From positions 1 to 27,648 of the IMG/VR virus record IMGVR_UViG_3300044732_000671: a stretch of DNA of 27,648 nt. One strand, 5' to 3'. The DNA comes from a virus. How positions within the stretch are numbered: the stretch's first letter is position 1; the number at the start of each line of letters is the position of its first letter. Below the pieces are notes generated by a model, which saw only the letters and a program-made list of their open reading frames with translations, did not search any database and had not been told where the DNA came from. Shown in pieces: positions 15,823 to 23,506 of this stretch. A program made the position numbers and the translations under genes.

Positions 15823-17601
15823 ATGGCAGAACAAGAATTGGATGATAGAAGTTTTTTTGGTAGGTTAAAGAAGTTATTCTCAACCCAAGCTATCGTAACC
15901 GTTGATAAAGATGGTAAACGTAAGGTTGTGGATACGGATGAACGCCAGATGAATACAAACTTCGTAAATCTTAGAGATAGATATACAAAGTTACAAAGGT
16001 CTTTTAATGAAACGAATCAGGGTGCACAATCAATGGCATACCATCAGGTTCGTAGAGAATTATTCAGAGATTATGATGCTATGGATAATGACCCAATAAT
16101 AGCATCGGCATTAGATATATACGCTGATGAATCAACTACTAAAGATGAGTATGGTGATGTATTGACAATCAAATCATCAAACGAAAATGTAAGTTCAATC
16201 CTACATAACTTATTCTACGATGTAATAAATATAGAATTCAATTTGTGGCCTTGGGTAAGAAACTTAGTTAAATACGGAGATTTCTTTTTAGCATTGGAAA
16301 TTGCAGAAGGTAAAGGTATTGTAAATGTATTACCTTATTCGGTATATAATACTGAAAGATTAGAAGGTACTGACCCTAGCAATCAAAACTATGTTAAGTT
16401 TAAAGTTGAATTAGATAGATTTGGTAAAAAAGAATATGAGAATTATGAAATGGCTCACTTTCGTATGTTATCAGATACTAACTTTCTACCATATGGTAAA
16501 GCAATGATTGAAGGTGGTCGTAGAGTTTGGAAACAATTATCACTTATGGAAGATGCGATGTTAATTCATCGTATTATGAGAGCACCTGAAAAGAGAGTAT
16601 TCAAAATTGATATTGGTAACATCAATCCACAAGAGGTTGATAACTATATGCAAAAGATTATCAACAAAATGAAGAAAACTCCGTTTGTTGATAAAAATAG
16701 TGGAGATTACAACTTAAAGTACAATATTCAGAATCTTACCGAAGATTTCTTCTTACCTGTTAGAGGTGGAGATAGTGGTACGGCAATTGAAAATTTAGCT
16801 GGACTGGATTATACTGCAACTGAAGATATAGATTACTTAAAAGCAAAATTATTTAGTGCATTAAAAATACCAAAAGCATTCTTAGGATACGAAGAAGGTA
16901 TTAGTGGTAAAGCAACTCTTGCAGCTCAAGATGTTCGTTTTGCTAGAACTATTGAAAGAATTCAAAGAACTGTTGTTAGTGAATTATATAAAATAGCAAT
17001 AGTTCACTTAGCATCCCAAGGAATTGATGATGCTGAAATGACAAACTTTCAACTTACTTTAACTAATTCATCTACAATATATGAGCAAGAGAAAGTAAAC
17101 CTTTGGAGTGAGAAGACTAGATTAGCATCCGACCTTAAGGGACTTAATATGATGTCTACTGATTGGGTTTATAATAATGTATTTGGTATGAGTGAAGATG
17201 AGATAGATATGGAAAGAGCTAAGATGATATTAGACCTTAAAGACCGTTTCCGTTATAACTCAATCGAACAACAAGGACAAGACCCGGCCAATCCACCTCA
17301 ACAACAAAATGTGGAGGAGGAGATTGAAAAAATGAAGCAGGAGATTGTAGATAATAAAGGTGGTAGGCCAAGAGAGGGAAATACCTACGGAAAGGATAAA
17401 CACCCATTAGGTAGAGACCCATTGGGTAACAAAGAAAACGAAAAAGAAAGAAAAAGAGAAACTCGTACATTTGAATCAAATAAACGAGTTGCAAAAGAAT
17501 ATATTAATGGTATTTCAGCAAAAAAGAAAATTTTAAGTGAAAAAACACAAAAAACGGACCTTTTAGATGAAAAAAACATATTAGATGACACTAAATTTTA
17601 A
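15823..17601 (+). CDS. Portal vertex protein (T4 gp20-like)
   Basis: This encodes 592 residues. It forms the dodecameric ring at one capsid vertex through which DNA passes. Family hallmarks are 'YDAMDNDPIIASALDIYADEST' split around residues 86-108, the 'EDAMLIHRIMRAPEKRVFKIDIGN' region (~242-265), 'KMKKTPFVDKNSGDY', 'FFLPVRGGDSGT' and 'LKIPKAFLGYEEGISGKATLA', all strongly conserved in gp20 and used as T4-like phage markers. The last ~95 residues are unusual. A Pro/Gln stretch (~485-500) is followed by a very basic, low-complexity tail ('GGRPREGNTYGKDKHPLG', then 'KENEKERKRETR'), an addition relative to the core fold. The ATG at 15823 has an A-rich leader. It is followed by a 66-nt gap and accessory head genes. 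Confidence 0.93.
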   Translation: MAEQELDDRSFFGRLKKLFSTQAIVTVDKDGKRKVVDTDERQMNTNFVNLRDRYTKLQRSFNETNQGAQSMAYHQVRRELFRDYDAMDNDPIIASALDIYADESTTKDEYGDVLTIKSSNENVSSILHNLFYDVINIEFNLWPWVRNLVKYGDFFLALEIAEGKGIVNVLPYSVYNTERLEGTDPSNQNYVKFKVELDRFGKKEYENYEMAHFRMLSDTNFLPYGKAMIEGGRRVWKQLSLMEDAMLIHRIMRAPEKRVFKIDIGNINPQEVDNYMQKIINKMKKTPFVDKNSGDYNLKYNIQNLTEDFFLPVRGGDSGTAIENLAGLDYTATEDIDYLKAKLFSALKIPKAFLGYEEGISGKATLAAQDVRFARTIERIQRTVVSELYKIAIVHLASQGIDDAEMTNFQLTLTNSSTIYEQEKVNLWSEKTRLASDLKGLNMMSTDWVYNNVFGMSEDEIDMERAKMILDLKDRFRYNSIEQQGQDPANPPQQQNVEEEIEKMKQEIVDNKGGRPREGNTYGKDKHPLGRDPLGNKENEKERKRETRTFESNKRVAKEYINGISAKKKILSEKTQKTDLLDEKNILDDTKF

Positions 17602-17618
17602 TAAACATTAAAAAGTTT

Positions 17619-17628
17619 ATATTTATAT
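17619..17628 (+). promoter_or_regulatory. ATATTTATAT motif between portal and accessory head genes
   Basis: ATATTTATAT lies in the 66-nt gap 17602-17667, 39 nt before the ATG at 17668. TATATTTA within it resembles a Bacteroidota -7 element, but no TTTG is present at -33. A phage-specific promoter is possible. Confidence 0.35.
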
Positions 17629-17667
17629 GTGTTAGTTTATAGACGTAGGTTAAACATAGGGTAATAA

Positions 17668-18537
17668 ATGAAAAAAATAAAACATTCCAAAGTTAAGAAT
17701 ACTGGGGTGTTATTTGAGCTTTTAGTAAGACAAATAACATTAGAGGTACTTAATGGGGACAAAACTGAGAACGCAAAAAACATAGTAAAAGAATTCTTTG
17801 CCGCAGGTACGGAATTAAATAAAGAATTACGTCTTTATGATTTACTATTAAAAGAAAAATACAATTCTGAAAGTAAAGCTGAAATGTTTGTAGATACTGT
17901 ATCTCAAGCACATTCTAAATTGAATGAGGTTAAATTATCAAAAGAAAAGTATAGTCTTATTAAGCAAATTAATGAGAAATTTGAATTAGAGCAATTTCTT
18001 TCATCCCCAATTACCAATTATAAAGTATTGGCATCAATATATAAAGTATTTGAATCTAAAAAGTCCGAAAACTATGATATTAAAGATGTATTTAATTCTA
18101 AGGTAACCCTAATTGAAAATATTATAGCTAGACCATCAACTAAAACTAACAAAGTAGAAGATACTAAATTAATAGAAACCTATAAGCAACAAGATAAAGA
18201 CCTACGATTATTAACCTATAAGATTCTTGTTGAAACATTTAATAAAAAATATACAAATTTAGATTCAAAACAAAAGAATTTATTAAAGGAATATATAAAC
18301 AATATTTCAAATACATCTAAATTTAAAGATTATATTTCAGTAGAATTACCAAATATAGTATCTGAATTAAAATCTATAAAAGCAAAGGTTGAAGATAAAG
18401 TTACTACAATTAAATTATCTGAAACTATTTCTGTTTTAGAAAAAATGAAAATGGGTAAATCTGTATCTGATAATCAAGTTTCATCTATTATGCTTTCGTA
18501 TGAGCTAATCAAAGAATTAAAATCTAAAGTAAAATAA
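17668..18537 (+). CDS. Conserved-type accessory head protein, function unknown
   Basis: This encodes 289 residues: helical, Lys/Glu/Leu-rich and lacking Cys. It begins 'MKKIKHSKVKNTGVLFELL', continues with 'RQITLEVLNGDKTENAKNIV', and carries long amphipathic helices to the end. There is no signal peptide, membrane segment or catalytic motif. It sits between portal and protease, where T4 has the small prohead core genes 67 and 68, so a prohead core or internal scaffold role is a reasonable positional guess. It overlaps the next gene by one base (TAATG). I do not recognise a named family. Confidence 0.65.
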   Translation: MKKIKHSKVKNTGVLFELLVRQITLEVLNGDKTENAKNIVKEFFAAGTELNKELRLYDLLLKEKYNSESKAEMFVDTVSQAHSKLNEVKLSKEKYSLIKQINEKFELEQFLSSPITNYKVLASIYKVFESKKSENYDIKDVFNSKVTLIENIIARPSTKTNKVEDTKLIETYKQQDKDLRLLTYKILVETFNKKYTNLDSKQKNLLKEYINNISNTSKFKDYISVELPNIVSELKSIKAKVEDKVTTIKLSETISVLEKMKMGKSVSDNQVSSIMLSYELIKELKSKVK

Positions 18538-19226
18538 TGGAAGCTAGATTAAAAGAAATAATCAGAAGTATAGTTAAAGAAATTCAATCTGAAGAAGAAT
18601 TGGACGAAATGTCTGTAACTGGTAATGTAGCTGGATATAATACACCGGCTGCATTTTCTAAACCTGGTCAAACTGCAAAGAAAAATAAAAGATTAGCTAA
18701 CGTAACTGGTGGTGAGGTTGTTGATGATTTAGAAGAAGGAATAACAAGTAGTGCTGGTGCACCATTTACAAAACCATCTGATGTTGCTGATAAGAACGCT
18801 AAATTAGCTAAATTATCTGGAAGCACAATTGTTGGTGAAGAAAAGGATTGGTTAAAGAACGATGTTCCTGCTGATTCTAAAAAACCATTAGTAATAAAAC
18901 CAACAGCAACCGATTGTAATGATTCTGGTGAAATAGCAGATAAGAGTGGTATGGAATTGGTAAAGGCTGATGATGAGGCTAGTTTAAATGAAAATCGTTG
19001 GTTAGCAATTAAAAAAGAAGAAGGTTCTCCTAAAGCTAAAATGAGTAGAGGTGTAACATCTATCAAACAACAATTGGGTGAGGTAGAGAAATTTGTTAAC
19101 TGGTATTCTAAAATAAAGAATGAGAGTGGGGTTAAGAAAGGAGATTACTATAAAAGAACAAATAAAAGTTTACATAAGATAAAAGAGAGATTAATGAATC
19201 TTTCAGAAAAAATTAGAACTTTATAA
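18537..19226 (+). CDS. Head-associated protein with an internal duplication, function unknown
   Basis: This encodes 229 residues. A helical Glu/Lys-rich N-terminus (1-25) is followed by two related units: 'SVTGNVAGYNTPAAFSKPG' (~26-44) with 'KKNKRLANVTGGEVV', and 'GITSSAGAPFTKPSD' (~68-82) with 'DKNAKLAKLSGSTIV'. A low-complexity linker leads to a basic helical C-terminus (~165-229) rich in Lys, Leu and Ser. Protease-like sites 'LEE|G' and 'LNE|N' flank the blocks. The start codon overlaps the previous stop, and a one-base gap precedes the next gene, so it is translated within the head operon. Role in the prohead core is inferred only from position. Confidence 0.6.
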   Translation: MEARLKEIIRSIVKEIQSEEELDEMSVTGNVAGYNTPAAFSKPGQTAKKNKRLANVTGGEVVDDLEEGITSSAGAPFTKPSDVADKNAKLAKLSGSTIVGEEKDWLKNDVPADSKKPLVIKPTATDCNDSGEIADKSGMELVKADDEASLNENRWLAIKKEEGSPKAKMSRGVTSIKQQLGEVEKFVNWYSKIKNESGVKKGDYYKRTNKSLHKIKERLMNLSEKIRTL

Positions 19227-19227
19227 T

Positions 19228-19938
19228 ATGCCAGCACAATCAAAAGCACAACAAAGATTTATGGGTATGGTTCATGCAGTACAAAAAGGAGACATGGAAG
19301 CACCATCTAAAGAAGTTGAGAAAGCAGCTGATTCAATGACTAAAAAAGATGCTAAAGATTACGCATCTACATCACATAAAGGTCTACCAAACAAAAAAGA
19401 AAGTATGAAAATAACTAAAGAAAGACTAAAAGAATTAGTTAAGGAAGTAATGACTGAAGAATCAGAATATCAAGCATTCTTTGCCAAAGCATTGGAAAAG
19501 TCTGGTAAATCAATTCCATCTATGAGTGATGAAGAAAAGAAAGCATTTTTCAATAAGATAGATACCGCATGGAATGGTAAGGGTGAGAAGAATGAGGAAT
19601 TAGTTGGTGGCCAAAAAAAATTAGATGTTGATAAGGATGGTGATATTGGAGCAGATGATTTGGCAGATTTAAGAGCTGGTAAAAAAGCAAATGAATCAGT
19701 AAACGAAGCTTCAGATTCATTAAAGTTAAAGGGTATTAAAATTAACAAAAAGAGTCCTGTTACTTTTGTTTTAGAAATTAGTTTCCTTATTGGTAATGAA
19801 GTTGTTATAAGTTATTTAACTACTGGAACATCGCAAGATGCTCAAAAAATAAAAAGTAAAGTTGAAAAAGCATTTAATTCTGGAAAAATAATTTCTCCAT
19901 CAGGTATCGGCTATTACGCATATAATGAATCAGTATAA
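19228..19938 (+). CDS. DUF3008-like head protein with an EF-hand loop
   Basis: This encodes 236 residues with a modular build. Residues 1-~55 ('MPAQSKAQQRFMGMVHA', then 'KEVEKAADSMTKKDAKDYA' and 'HKGLPNK') closely follow the small DUF3008 family pattern. Residues ~80-115 form a helical block ('YQAFFAKALEKSGK', 'MSDEEKKAFFNKIDTAWNG'). Residues 133-144, DVDKDGDIGADD, are a near-canonical EF-hand/dockerin-type calcium loop (D at 1, 3, 5, G at 6, I at 8, D at 12). The C-terminal ~75 residues form a separate alpha/beta domain after the linker 'ANESVNEASDS', which contains a V-N-E|A protease-like site. Its stop lies inside the possible earlier start of the protease gene. Domain functions are unknown; a processed head-interior protein is plausible. 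Confidence 0.65.
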   Translation: MPAQSKAQQRFMGMVHAVQKGDMEAPSKEVEKAADSMTKKDAKDYASTSHKGLPNKKESMKITKERLKELVKEVMTEESEYQAFFAKALEKSGKSIPSMSDEEKKAFFNKIDTAWNGKGEKNEELVGGQKKLDVDKDGDIGADDLADLRAGKKANESVNEASDSLKLKGIKINKKSPVTFVLEISFLIGNEVVISYLTTGTSQDAQKIKSKVEKAFNSGKIISPSGIGYYAYNESV

Positions 19939-19939
19939 T

Positions 19940-20536
19940 ATGAAATCACTATTAATAGAAACAAACCTATTTGAAGGTAGGGTAAACGAAGATGAAGGAG
20001 GAAGAACCCTAGTAAAAGGAGTTCTACAAAGAGCATCTGCTGAAAACCAAAATGGTAGAGTATATCCTAGAGAAATATTAATGAGAGAGGCTAAGAAATA
20101 CGAAATACTAATTAAAGAACGTAGAGCATTAGGTGAATTAGACCATCCTGACTCTACTGTAATTAATTTAAAGAACGTATCTCATAACGTAAGAGAAATA
20201 CATTGGGAAGGTGATGACCTTTGTGGGACAGTAGAAATTCTACCAACTCCATCTGGTAATATCTTAAAAGAATTATTAAAAGCTGGAATCCTATTAGGTA
20301 TCTCATCAAGAGGCATGGGTTCGGTAACTAATATCGGAGAAGGTAAAGTAAAGGTTCAGGATGACTTTGAATTGATTGGTTGGGACTTTGTATCTAACCC
20401 ATCTACACATGGTGCATTTATGGTGCCTGTAAACGAATCTGTTAATAGAGGTTTACAAAAAATAGGAACTGATGTTTGTGGTGAGTACTGCAAAGCACAG
20501 GATTTAATGAGAGAAATAATAACTGAAATAGCATAA
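19940..20536 (+). CDS. Prohead maturation protease (T4 gp21-like)
   Basis: This encodes 198 residues from the ATG at 19940, two bases after the upstream stop. I prefer this start over the in-frame ATG at 19925, which overlaps the previous gene, because neighbouring genes also start 1-3 nt after a stop. The herpesvirus-like serine protease core is visible: 'LGELDHPDS' with H69, and 'LGISSRGMGSV' with S122/S123, followed by 'DFELIGWDFVSNPSTHGAFM'. This order (H, then S in G-I-S-S-R-G) is that of the phage prohead protease family containing T4 gp21. It cleaves scaffold, capsid protein and internal proteins inside the prohead, and 'NLF-EG' and 'VNE' near the N-terminus may be self-cleavage sites. 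It is shorter at the C-terminus than some homologues but complete in its core. Confidence 0.9.
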   Translation: MKSLLIETNLFEGRVNEDEGGRTLVKGVLQRASAENQNGRVYPREILMREAKKYEILIKERRALGELDHPDSTVINLKNVSHNVREIHWEGDDLCGTVEILPTPSGNILKELLKAGILLGISSRGMGSVTNIGEGKVKVQDDFELIGWDFVSNPSTHGAFMVPVNESVNRGLQKIGTDVCGEYCKAQDLMREIITEIA

Positions 20537-20538
20537 TA

Positions 20539-21087
20539 ATGGCAAAGAATTTCGACATATACGATTTTGTACACAACAATAAGATAACCTTAAAAGTTGA
20601 TGCACCAAAAGGAACTAAGGTATCTAAAGCATACAATGATATCCGTAAAACTAACTTGAAAGAAGTAAAGATAGTAAATGGTAAATTCAGCTTAGCTGAA
20701 AATTTAGAAGATAGAAAATTATCAAACGAAGTTAAAAAACACTTCTTAGAAATTATTTCTACTTACAATACTTTTCAAGACCAAATGAAAAGAAAATCAG
20801 ATATGAGTGAAGTAGCTGATACATTAGGTGCTATCGTTGAGGCTGCAAAGGAAATGACTCTAAGAGAGAGTGGTGATTGGTTCGATAATGTGACTGTAAA
20901 AAGAAATATGCAAGAATTGGATAAATTAGGTAAATCATTTGATAAATTTGCTGTTGAAGCAAAAGCAATGGATGAAAGATTACATTCTTTATATGAAGAT
21001 ATGGGTCACATCTTAAATCGTTACTATGAAATTGCAGATATCAGTACTGATACAATGCATGAAAGATTAGGAAATAAAAAGAAATAA
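20539..21087 (+). CDS. Accessory head protein, function unknown
   Basis: This encodes 182 residues. An N-terminal small beta segment (~1-50) is followed by helices. The C-terminal half, 'LRESGDWFDNVTVKRNMQEL' onward, with 'AMDERLHSLYEDMGHILNRYYEI', is regular amphipathic helix. No Cys, signal peptide or catalytic signature is present. It lies between the protease and the gene at 21090, with 2-nt gaps on both sides, and its start has only an A/T leader. The position suggests a prohead core component. I do not recognise a family with a known function. Confidence 0.6.
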   Translation: MAKNFDIYDFVHNNKITLKVDAPKGTKVSKAYNDIRKTNLKEVKIVNGKFSLAENLEDRKLSNEVKKHFLEIISTYNTFQDQMKRKSDMSEVADTLGAIVEAAKEMTLRESGDWFDNVTVKRNMQELDKLGKSFDKFAVEAKAMDERLHSLYEDMGHILNRYYEIADISTDTMHERLGNKKK

Positions 21088-21089
21088 TT

Positions 21090-21929
21090 ATGATTCGTTT
21101 AGGAGGATTGGTATCACAAAAAGCATTTGGTAAATTTGAAATGGGTAAAGTAGTTTCTAATCCATTTGCAACAGCATTCGTTAATGAAGCGGAAGGTGAA
21201 GACCATGAAGTTTCTATGGCAAATAATTCAATAGATACCATTATTAAAATGGCAACGGAATTGAAAGCTAAAATGGGTGAGGACGAAAAACAAATTCCGG
21301 CTTGGATTCAAGACCATATAGCTAAAGCAGAAAACTTAATTTCTCAAGCATCTGGAAACTATCACGAATATGGTGATTCAAACGAAAATATTAACGAAGC
21401 ACCTAAAAAATTAAAACATACTATTAGTAAAAAAGAATGGTCTAAAATTCCTAAATATAATAAACATATTGGAATGGATGGTGTTCATTATATTATGAAA
21501 TATGATGATAAACTTGGAACATATTTACAAGGTGTAGAAATAGTAGATGAATCAATAAAAGAAGCATCACCTTGTTGGAAAGGATATAAGCAAGTTGGTA
21601 TGAAAGATAAAGGTGGTAGACAAGTTCCAAATTGTGTACCTAATGAATCGGTAGTAAAAGAAATTAGTGGTAGAACTCCAAAGATTTTTGTAAAAACAGC
21701 AGCAGTTGAAAAAAAGATTAAAGAATTAATGGCTGATAGAAAAAAAGCAGTAGTTCCTTATAATAGTGAAACTGACCCTGCTAAAAAAGAAAAGTTAAAA
21801 CAAATCCTTATCAAATTAACTAATCAAATTAAGGGATATGAAAAGAATTTAGTTCAGTTAAGAGATATGGAAGAAGAATACCTTCAACAAATGCATGCAG
21901 ACGCTGAATTAGATACGACTGGTCTTTAA
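21090..21929 (+). CDS. Modular head-associated protein with protease-like linkers
   Basis: This encodes 279 residues in at least four blocks: a short N-terminal peptide ending 'AFVNE|AEGED' (residue ~33); a helical block '...MANNSIDTIIKMATELK...' with 'QIPAWIQDHIAKAENLI' (~43-95); a block after 'NINE|APKK' (~103-150); a short 'SPCWKGYKQVGMKDKGG' / 'VPNCVP' block with two Cys (~158-182) after 'SIKE|A'; and a basic helical C-terminal coiled coil (~190-279). The helical block and the Cys block are recurrent small modules that I recognise from other T4-like virion proteins, without assigned function. The boundaries coincide with [LIV]-x-E|A tripeptides, suggesting cutting by the prohead protease. 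The gene is followed by a terminator hairpin. Confidence 0.65.
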   Translation: MIRLGGLVSQKAFGKFEMGKVVSNPFATAFVNEAEGEDHEVSMANNSIDTIIKMATELKAKMGEDEKQIPAWIQDHIAKAENLISQASGNYHEYGDSNENINEAPKKLKHTISKKEWSKIPKYNKHIGMDGVHYIMKYDDKLGTYLQGVEIVDESIKEASPCWKGYKQVGMKDKGGRQVPNCVPNESVVKEISGRTPKIFVKTAAVEKKIKELMADRKKAVVPYNSETDPAKKEKLKQILIKLTNQIKGYEKNLVQLRDMEEEYLQQMHADAELDTTGL

Positions 21930-21958
21930 TAAGTAAATTTAATAAAATATTTTTTGAT

Positions 21959-21985
21959 AAAAGCTTGGTTATTCCAAGCTTTTTT
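21959..21985 (+). terminator. Rho-independent terminator after the accessory head genes
   Basis: A 9-bp stem, AAAGCTTGG (21960-21968) with CCAAGCTTT (21974-21982), has a TTATT loop and a run of six T ending at 21985. The upstream arm is preceded by a T-rich stretch. It closes the operon ending at 21929. The same bases also hold the -33 element of the next promoter. Confidence 0.7.
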
Positions 21986-21995
21986 CGTATATTTA
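21965..21995 (+). promoter_or_regulatory. Bacteroidota-like promoter for the methyltransferase, inside the terminator
   Basis: TTGG at 21965-21968 and TATATTTA at 21988-21995 are separated by 19 nt, close to the TTTG-N19/20-TAnnTTTG consensus. The ATG follows 3 nt after the -7 element. A start point about 4-7 nt downstream of that element would make the mRNA leaderless or nearly so. The -33 element lies in the ascending arm and loop side of the terminator hairpin. Confidence 0.5.
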
Positions 21996-21998
21996 CAT

Positions 21999-23318
21999 AT
22001 GATTAAGCCTTTCTCAATATTAGATACAAAAACTAAAGAATGGCAGGACCGTAAGAGGTACTGGATACAAACCTACAATATTCAATCAGAATTAGGTAGG
22101 GAAGATACCGATAGTAGAGCCCGTTTCTGGGAAGATAATACAATTTCAATATTTGATGCAACCCTTTGTGAGCATATGTATCAATGGTTCACTCCAAAAA
22201 AAGGTAAGATTTTAGACCCATTTGCCGGCGGAAGTGTTAGAGGTATTGTGGCAACTGAAATGGGATATGAGTATATGGGTATTGATTTATCCAAACAACA
22301 AATAGAAGAAAACCGAAAGCAATCATCTAAACCAAAGTGGGTAACTGGTGATAGTGATGAGATGTTAGATTATTTAGGTGATGAACAATTTGATTTTGTT
22401 TTTACCTGTCCACCTTATTATGATTTAGAAGTTTATAGTGATAATCCGTTGGACATATCAACTATGGAAGATACGGAGTTTGATGAGAAGTATTTCAGTA
22501 TATTAGGAAAGGCTGCAAAAAAGTTAAAGAACAATAGATTCTTTGCAGTAGTGGTATCGGAAGTAAGAGAACAATCCCTAACTGGAAATTACAAAATAGG
22601 AAAGTATAGAGGGTTAGTATCTAAAACTATCCAAGCTTGTGAGAAAGCTGGATTACACTTCTATAATGATATGATTCTATTCAATTCACAACATCAGGCT
22701 GCTAGAGTGGTTGATACATACTTCAAAAGAAATCGTAAGGTAGCATCGGTTCATCAAAACATATTAGTATTCGTAAAAGGAAACCCTGATATTGCCGCAG
22801 AAGATATTGAATTTGATGGAACTTATCAATGTGTAGTAGATGGTAAACAATACAAATCATTTAGAGAAGCAGCTATTTCAATAGACCCAAATACATTAGT
22901 AGCTACCGAAGTTGAGAGAAGATGTCGTTCAACTAAATCCAAATACAAAGAGTGGCAAATCATTGGTGAGGAAACAAAACCACAAATTAAATATGAAGTT
23001 GATGGAATTCCTTTTGAGAATCCAAAGCAAGTATCAGATAAATTAGGAATATCCGAATCTGATGCAAGAAATTATTTTGAATCAAATAATCCTGTATATC
23101 GTCATTGGAAAAAAGTAAATCGTAATGATATTAGTTATGATGATATGTTTGATGAACAAACTTATTCAAAGATACAATTACAACTTCCAATTATAGAATG
23201 TGAAGGTGTTCAATTTTATTCAATTATAGAAGCAGCCAATCACTTTGGTTGTTCAGATGAGCGTATCCGCCAAAAACTTAAATCAGATAAACATTCTGGA
23301 TTTATTTATCTTTTCTAA
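21999..23318 (+). CDS. DNA methyltransferase with three NUMOD1-like DNA-binding repeats
   Basis: This encodes 439 residues. I chose the ATG at 21999 because an upstream in-frame TTG at 21954 would be translated through the terminator hairpin and adds hydrophobic residues foreign to the family. SAM-binding motif I is 'DPFAGGSVRG' (D73) and catalytic motif IV is 'TCPPYYDLEVYSD' (P138-P139-Y140), a (S/C)PPY type consistent with N6-adenine or N4-cytosine methylation. 'VVVSEVRE', 'GLHFYNDMILF' and 'RKVASVHQNILVFVKG' complete the domain (~1-265). Three degenerate repeats (~272-324, ~327-378, ~388-439) each have a 'v(D/E)G..(F/Y)....EAA' strand-helix followed by a second helix, as in the NUMOD1 domains of homing endonucleases. 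The gene is inserted between head genes with its own promoter and terminator, so it is probably a moron acquired separately. It may protect phage DNA or alter regulation. Confidence 0.85.
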   Translation: MIKPFSILDTKTKEWQDRKRYWIQTYNIQSELGREDTDSRARFWEDNTISIFDATLCEHMYQWFTPKKGKILDPFAGGSVRGIVATEMGYEYMGIDLSKQQIEENRKQSSKPKWVTGDSDEMLDYLGDEQFDFVFTCPPYYDLEVYSDNPLDISTMEDTEFDEKYFSILGKAAKKLKNNRFFAVVVSEVREQSLTGNYKIGKYRGLVSKTIQACEKAGLHFYNDMILFNSQHQAARVVDTYFKRNRKVASVHQNILVFVKGNPDIAAEDIEFDGTYQCVVDGKQYKSFREAAISIDPNTLVATEVERRCRSTKSKYKEWQIIGEETKPQIKYEVDGIPFENPKQVSDKLGISESDARNYFESNNPVYRHWKKVNRNDISYDDMFDEQTYSKIQLQLPIIECEGVQFYSIIEAANHFGCSDERIRQKLKSDKHSGFIYLF

Positions 23319-23506
23319 AGAATTTTTTAGAAAAATTACGTTTTCCTAAACTTTTACATATTTATTGATACAATAACGTATTTTATATACGTTTTCCATT
23401 GGTAATGAATACTCACCTTTATGTGTAGTGACCGAAACGCCAATAAAAAATTCTATTGAAGTCCACAAATACAATGACTTCAGAAATCCGATAAATAAGG
23501 AAACAA
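23319..23506. other. Intergenic region with hairpins between methyltransferase and scaffold
   Basis: These 188 nt are the largest gap in the window and hold no gene. A weak AATTTTT/AAAAATT hairpin (23321-23337) follows the methyltransferase stop. A 7-bp hairpin AACGTAT-TTTAT-ATACGTT (23375-23393) ends in TT and may terminate transcription. ACGTTTTCC occurs twice, at 23338-23346 and 23389-23397. ACATATTTAT at ~23356 is a partial ATATTTATA-type motif. Before the ATG at 23507, AAGGA at 23497-23501 is one of the few Shine-Dalgarno-like sequences in the window, and CGATAAATA (~23489) is close to the T4 late string TATAAATA. Confidence 0.4.

Noticed and set aside
18668-19066. 132-codon minus-strand open frame, and similar ones at 23980-24324 and 10070-10315
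   Set aside because: They lie wholly within well-supported + strand genes, have unnatural Ser/Leu-rich composition and no start context. They are shadows of coding sequence.
21954-21998. Upstream TTG start for the methyltransferase
   Set aside because: It would translate the terminator hairpin and promoter into a hydrophobic 15-residue extension. The ATG at 21999 begins the family-like sequence.
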